Assembly: GCA_963971285.1 (NCBI GenBank)
Contig: OZ020247.1
Coordinates: 12,048,614 to 12,112,613, forward strand
Source of the DNA: Astropecten irregularis
Taxonomy: Eukaryota > Echinodermata > Asteroidea > Paxillosida > Astropectinidae
DNA length: 64,000 nucleotides
Reading direction: 5' to 3'
The notes beneath the pieces were generated by a model. The model ran no database searches. It had not been told where the DNA came from and worked only from the letters and a program-made list of their open reading frames with translations. Positions 59,659 to 64,000 of the stretch are shown piece after piece (the first letter of the stretch is position 1; every line of letters starts with the position of its first letter). The position numbers and the translations under genes are program-made.

Positions 59659-59746
59659 AATTTGCAAGAAAACTTGAAGAAGAAGCTAGTGGATCCATTG
59701 AAGATTATGGCAGGCTGTCAAGGTCTCGATCTAAATCATCGCACAG
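59659..59746 (+). other. Exon-like module, full copy (88 nt)
   Basis: FARKLEEE class, paralogue of 54859. Its downstream flank switches to satellite sequence (TTTTCCCAACACC) sooner than in the other copies, near 59765. Confidence 0.5.
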
Positions 59747-62122
59747 GTATGATGTCTCAATCTTTTCCCAACACCAAAAAATCTAATTCGACACCAGACT
59801 CACTCGAAATATATCTGATTTTGGCATTATTGTCACGTGTCAAATAGTTGGAGTTTTCACCAGGTCCGGACCTGTTAGCCAACGGGCAGTTTTCACCAGG
59901 TCCGGACCTGACAGCCAGTGGTCCCGGGTGCGAGACCTGAAACGGCAGAATATATTTTCCCAACACCAAAAAATCTACTCTACCATCGGACTCGCTTGAA
60001 ATATATAAAAATTTGGCATTATCATCACGGGTCCAAAAGTTGGAGTTTTCACCAGGTCCGGACCTGTTAGCCAACGGGCAGTTTTCACCAGGTCCGGACC
60101 TGACAGCCAGTGGTCCCGGGTGCAAAGACCTGAAACGGCAGAATATATTTTCCCAACACCAAAAAATCTAATCTGACATCGGACTCGCTTGAAATATATA
60201 AAAATTTGGCATTATCATGACGGGTCAAATAGTTGGAGTTTTCACCAGGTCCGGACCTGTTAGCCAACGGGCAGTTTTCACCAGGTCCGAACCTGACAGC
60301 CAGGGGTCCCGGGTGCGAGACCCGAAACGGCATAATTTTTTCTCCACACTCCAAAAAATCTAATCTCTCATCGGACTCGCTTGAAATATGTAAAAATTTG
60401 GCGTTATCATGACGGTTCAAAAAGTTGGAGTTTTCACCAGGTCCGGACCTGTTAGCCAACGGGCAGTTTTCACCAGGTCCGGACCTGATAGCCAGGGGTC
60501 CCGGGTGCGAGACCCGAAACGGCATAATTTTTTTTCCCAACACCAAAAAATCTTATCTGACATCAGTCTCTCTTGAAATATATAAAAATTTGGCATTATC
60601 ATCACGGGTCCAAAAGATGGAGTTTTCACCAGGTCCGGACCTGTTAGCCAACGGGCAGTTTTCACCAGGTCTGGACCTGATAGCCAGGGGTCCCGGGTGC
60701 GAGACCCGAAACGGCATAATTTTTTTTCCCAACACCAAAAAATCTACTCTAACATCGGACTCGCTTGAAATATATAAAAATTTGGCATTATCATCACGGG
60801 TCAAAAAGTTGGAGTTTTCACCAGGTCCGGACCTGATAGCCAGGGGTCCTGGGTGCGAGACCCGAAACGGCATAATTTTTTCTCTAGACTCCAAAAAATC
60901 TAATCTGACATCGGATTCGCTTGAAATATATAAAAATTTTGCATTATCATGACGGGTCAAATAGTTGGAGTTTTCACCAGGTCCGGACCTGTTAGCCAAC
61001 GGGCAGTTTTCACCAGGTCCGGACCTGACAGCCAGGGGTCCCGGGTGCGAGACCCGAAACGGCATAATTTTTTCTCCACACTCCAAAAAATCTAATCTGA
61101 CATCGGACTCGCTTGAAATATATAAAAATTTGGCATTATCATGACGGTTCAAAAAGTTGGAGTTTTCACCAGGTCCGGACCTGTTAGCCAACTGGCAGTT
61201 TTCACCAGGTCCGGACCTGACAGCCAGTGGTCCCGGGTGCGAGACCTGAAACGGCATAATTTTTTTTCCCAACACCAAAAAATCTTATCTGACATCAGAC
61301 TCTCTTGAAATATATAAAAATTTGGCATTATCATCCAAGTCAAAAAGATGGAGTTTTCACCAGGTCCGGACCTGTTAGCCAATGGGCAGTTTTCACCAGG
61401 TGCTTCCCTGATAGCCAGGGGTCCCGGGTGCGAGACCCGAAATGGCATAATTTTTTTTCCAAACACCAAAAAATCTAATCTAACATCGGACTCACTTGAA
61501 ATATATAAAAATTTGGCATTATCATCATGGGTCCAAAAGTTGGAGTTTTCACCAGGTCCGAACCTGTTAGCCAACGGGCAGTTTTCACCAGGTCCAGACC
61601 TGATAGCCAGGGGTCCCGAGTGCGAGACCCGAAACCGCATAATTTTTTTTCCTGACACCAAAAAATCTAATCTATCATCGGACTTGCTTGAAATATATCA
61701 AAATTTAGCATTATCATCACTGGTCCAAAAGTTGGAGTTTTGACCAGGTCCGGACCTGTTAGCCAACGGGCAGTTTTCACCAGGTGCTTCCCTGATAGCC
61801 AGGGGTCCCGGGTGCGAGACCTGAAACGGCATAATTTTTTTTCACAACACCAAAAAATCTTATCTGACATCAGACTCTCTTGAAATATATAAAAACTTGG
61901 CATTATCATCACTGGTCCAAAAGTTGGAGTTTTCACCAGGTCCGGACCTGTTGGCCAACGGACAGTTTTCACCAGGTCCGGACCTGATAGCCAGGGGTCC
62001 CGGGTGTGAGACCCAAAACTGCATAATTTTTTTTCCTGGCGCTCAGGTCCGGACCTGTTCCAAACTGCCACTTTTTGATACTTGTCTGAAAACGTATTTC
62101 ATATATTATTTTGACTCTTCAG

Positions 62123-62210
62123 AATTTGCAAGAAAACTTGAAGAAGAAGCTAGTGGATCCATTGAAGATTATGGCAGGCTGTCAAGGTCTCGATCTAAAT
62201 CATCGCACAG
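62123..62210 (+). other. Exon-like module, full copy (88 nt)
   Basis: FARKLEEE class, 2,464 bp after the previous module, the longest module-free run in this block. Confidence 0.5.
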
Positions 62211-63467
62211 GTATGATGTCTCAATCTTTTCCCAGATTCCAAAAAATCTAATTCGACACCAGACTCACTCGAAATATATCTGATTTTGGCATTATTGTCA
62301 CGTGTCAAATAGTTGGAGTTTTCTCCAGGTCCGGACCTGATAGCCAACGGGCAGTTTTCACCAGGTCCGGACCTGATAGCCAGGGGTCCCGAGTGCGAGA
62401 CCCGAAACCGCATAATTTTTTTCCTGACACCAAAAAATCGAATCTATCATCGGACTTGCTTGAAATATATCAAAATTTTCATAATCATCACTGGTCCAAA
62501 AGTTGGAGTTTTCACCAGGTCCGGACCTGTTAGCCAACGGGCAGTTTTCACCAGGTCCGGACCTGACAGCCAGGGGTCCCGGGTGCAAGACCTGAAACGG
62601 CATAATTTTTTTTCCCAACACCAAAAAATCTTATCTGACATCAGACTCTCTTGAAATCTATAAAAATTTGGCATTATCATCACGGGTCAAAAAGTTGGAG
62701 TTTTCTCCAGGTCCGGACCTGATAGCCAACGGGCAGTTTTCACCAGGTCCGGACCTGATAGCCAGGGGTCCCGGGTGCGAGACCCTAAACGGCATAATTT
62801 TTTTTCAGACTCGAAAAAATCTAATCCATCATCGGACTTGCTTGAAATATATCAAAATTTTCATAATCATCACTGGTCCAAAAGTTGGAGTTTTCACCAG
62901 GTCCTGACCTGTAAGCCAACGGGCAGTTTTCACCAGGTCCGGACCTGACAGCCAGGGGTCCCGGGTGCAAGACCTGAAACGGCATAATTTTTTTTCCCAA
63001 TACCAAAAAATCTTATCTGACATCAGACTCTCTTGAAATATATAAAAATTTGGCATTATCATCACGGGTCAAAAAGTTGGAGTTTTCTCCAGGTCCGGAC
63101 CTGATAGCCAACGGGCAGTTCTCACCAGGTCCGGACCTGATAGCCAGGGGTCCCGGGTGCGAGACCCGAAACGGCTTAATTTTTTTTCCCAACACCAAAA
63201 AATCTAATCTGACATCAGACTCTCTTGAAATATATCAAAATTTGGCATTATCATCATGGGTCAAAAAGTGGATGTTTTCACCAGGTCCGGACCTGATAGC
63301 CAACGGCCAGTTTTCACCAGGTCCGGACCTGATAGCCAGGGGTCCCGGGTGCGAGACCCGAAACCGCATAATTTTTTTTTCAGGCGCTCAGGTCGGGACC
63401 TGTTCCAAACTGCCACTTTTTGACACGTGTCTGAAAACTTATTTCATATATAATTTTGTCTTTTCAG

Positions 63468-63485
63468 AATTTGATAGAAAACTTT
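63468..63485 (+). other. Degenerate, truncated exon-like module
   Basis: After TCTTTTCAG the sequence AATTTGATAGAAAACT gives FDRKL and then runs directly into TTTTTTCCCAACACC of a satellite monomer. The upstream flank is also diverged (GACACGTGTCTGAAAAC). Confidence 0.6.
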
Positions 63486-63960
63486 TTTTCCCAACACCAA
63501 AAAATCTTATCTGACATCAGACTCTCTTGAAATATATAACAATTTGGCATTATCATCACGGGTCAAAAAGATGGAGTTTTCACCAGGTCCGGACCTGTTA
63601 GCCAACGGGCAGTTTTCACCAGGTCCGGAGCTGACAGCATGGGTCCCGGGTGCGAGACCTGAAACAGCATAATTTGTTTTCCCAACACCAAAAAATCTTA
63701 TCTTACATCAGACTCTCTTGAAATATATAAAAATTTGGCATTATCATCATGGGTCCAAAAGTTGGAGTTTTCACCAGGTCCGGACCTGTTAGCCAACGCG
63801 CAGTTTTCACCAGGTCCGGACCTGATAGCCAGGGGTCCCGGGTGTGAGACCCAAAACTGCATAATTTTTTTTCCTGGCGCTCAGGTCCGGACCTGTTCCA
63901 AACTGCCACTTTTTGATACTTGTCTGAAAACGTATTTCATATATTATTTTGACTCTTCAG

Positions 63961-64000
63961 AATTTGCAAGAAAACTTGAAGAAGAAGCTAGTGGATCCAT
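63961..64000 (+). other. Exon-like module, cut by window end
   Basis: Begins after TGACTCTTCAG with AATTTGCAAGAAAACTTG (88-nt class) and is still running, in frame, at GGATCCAT when the window ends. Confidence 0.5.

Larger units (their letters stand above)
58020..59760. repeat. Satellite B duplicated block, copy 2 (offset 4,800)
   Basis: Copy of 53220-54960. It differs at few positions, for example GGCTGGCTGTC in the exon-like module near 58936. Confidence 0.82.
52904..64000. repeat. Satellite B, right block (192-bp monomer)
   Basis: Resumes the array at the base after the insertion and runs off the window. It contains eight full exon-like modules, one degenerate module and one cut by the window edge. 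Monomers near 60340-61110 have variant TTTTTTCTCCACACTCC or TCTCTAGACTCC junctions, and those from 62310 have TTTTCTCCAGGTCC. Variant monomers are therefore more frequent toward the right, while the centre is more uniform. Confidence 0.96.

Noticed and set aside
41092-63909. Overlapping 100-250-codon frames on both strands of satellite B as protein genes
   Set aside because: The monomer is 192 bp (64 codons), so any stop-free frame stays open through successive monomers on both strands. No start context, distinct end or family supports a protein.
1-64000. CRISPR array
   Set aside because: Repeat periods of 192 and 218 bp without unique spacers, and intron-like and MITE features, show eukaryotic satellite DNA.

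Overview
This is eukaryotic DNA, and almost all of it is repeat. It holds two unrelated satellite arrays, a short single-copy gap between them and several inserted DNA transposons. No intact protein-coding gene, rRNA, tRNA or CRISPR array can be supported. Echo-like TGTAGGCCTAC and ACATGTACATGTA words, and a 403-bp inverted-repeat element whose ends I associate with echinoderm (sea star-like) genomes, suggest a marine deuterostome. That assignment is tentative.

Layout: (1) 1-36414 is satellite A, a head-to-tail array of a ~218-bp monomer with several nested levels of higher-order structure: 11-monomer units of 2,395 bp, an 8-monomer derivative of 1,743 bp, a 4,790-bp tandem duplication, and long blocks re-used at offsets of 10,590, 7,527 and 8,113 bp. 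It is interrupted once by a 297-bp hAT-type MITE with an 8-bp target duplication, and close by there is a perfect 28-bp fold-back. (2) 36415-38347 is low-copy sequence holding a 403-bp terminal-inverted-repeat element with a hairpin core and a minus-strand open frame with an IWNNK motif. (3) 38348-64000 is satellite B, a 192-bp monomer carrying two 14-bp palindromes. It is interspersed with an exon-like module of 85 or 88 nt flanked by AG and GT. Satellite B is split by a 1,934-bp transposon (39101-41034) and by a 6.2-kb GC-rich insertion with inverted ends (about 46730-52903).

Open frames inside the satellites are consequences of the repeats. The 192-bp monomer is exactly 64 codons, so frames stay open across monomers on both strands. 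The only frames that might be more than this lie in the 6.2-kb insertion (47593-48621 and 48635-49210), at 37818-38078 (minus), and in the repeated exon-like module, which is the most interesting object here. It appears thirteen times in full (one copy split by a transposon), once cut by the window edge, and as two degenerate fragments. Each full copy keeps an open phase-1 to phase-2 frame ending in an SR-rich peptide.

Limits: all boundaries inside the arrays are read by eye and accurate to tens of bases unless a junction is quoted. Near-identical long duplications could in part reflect assembly.
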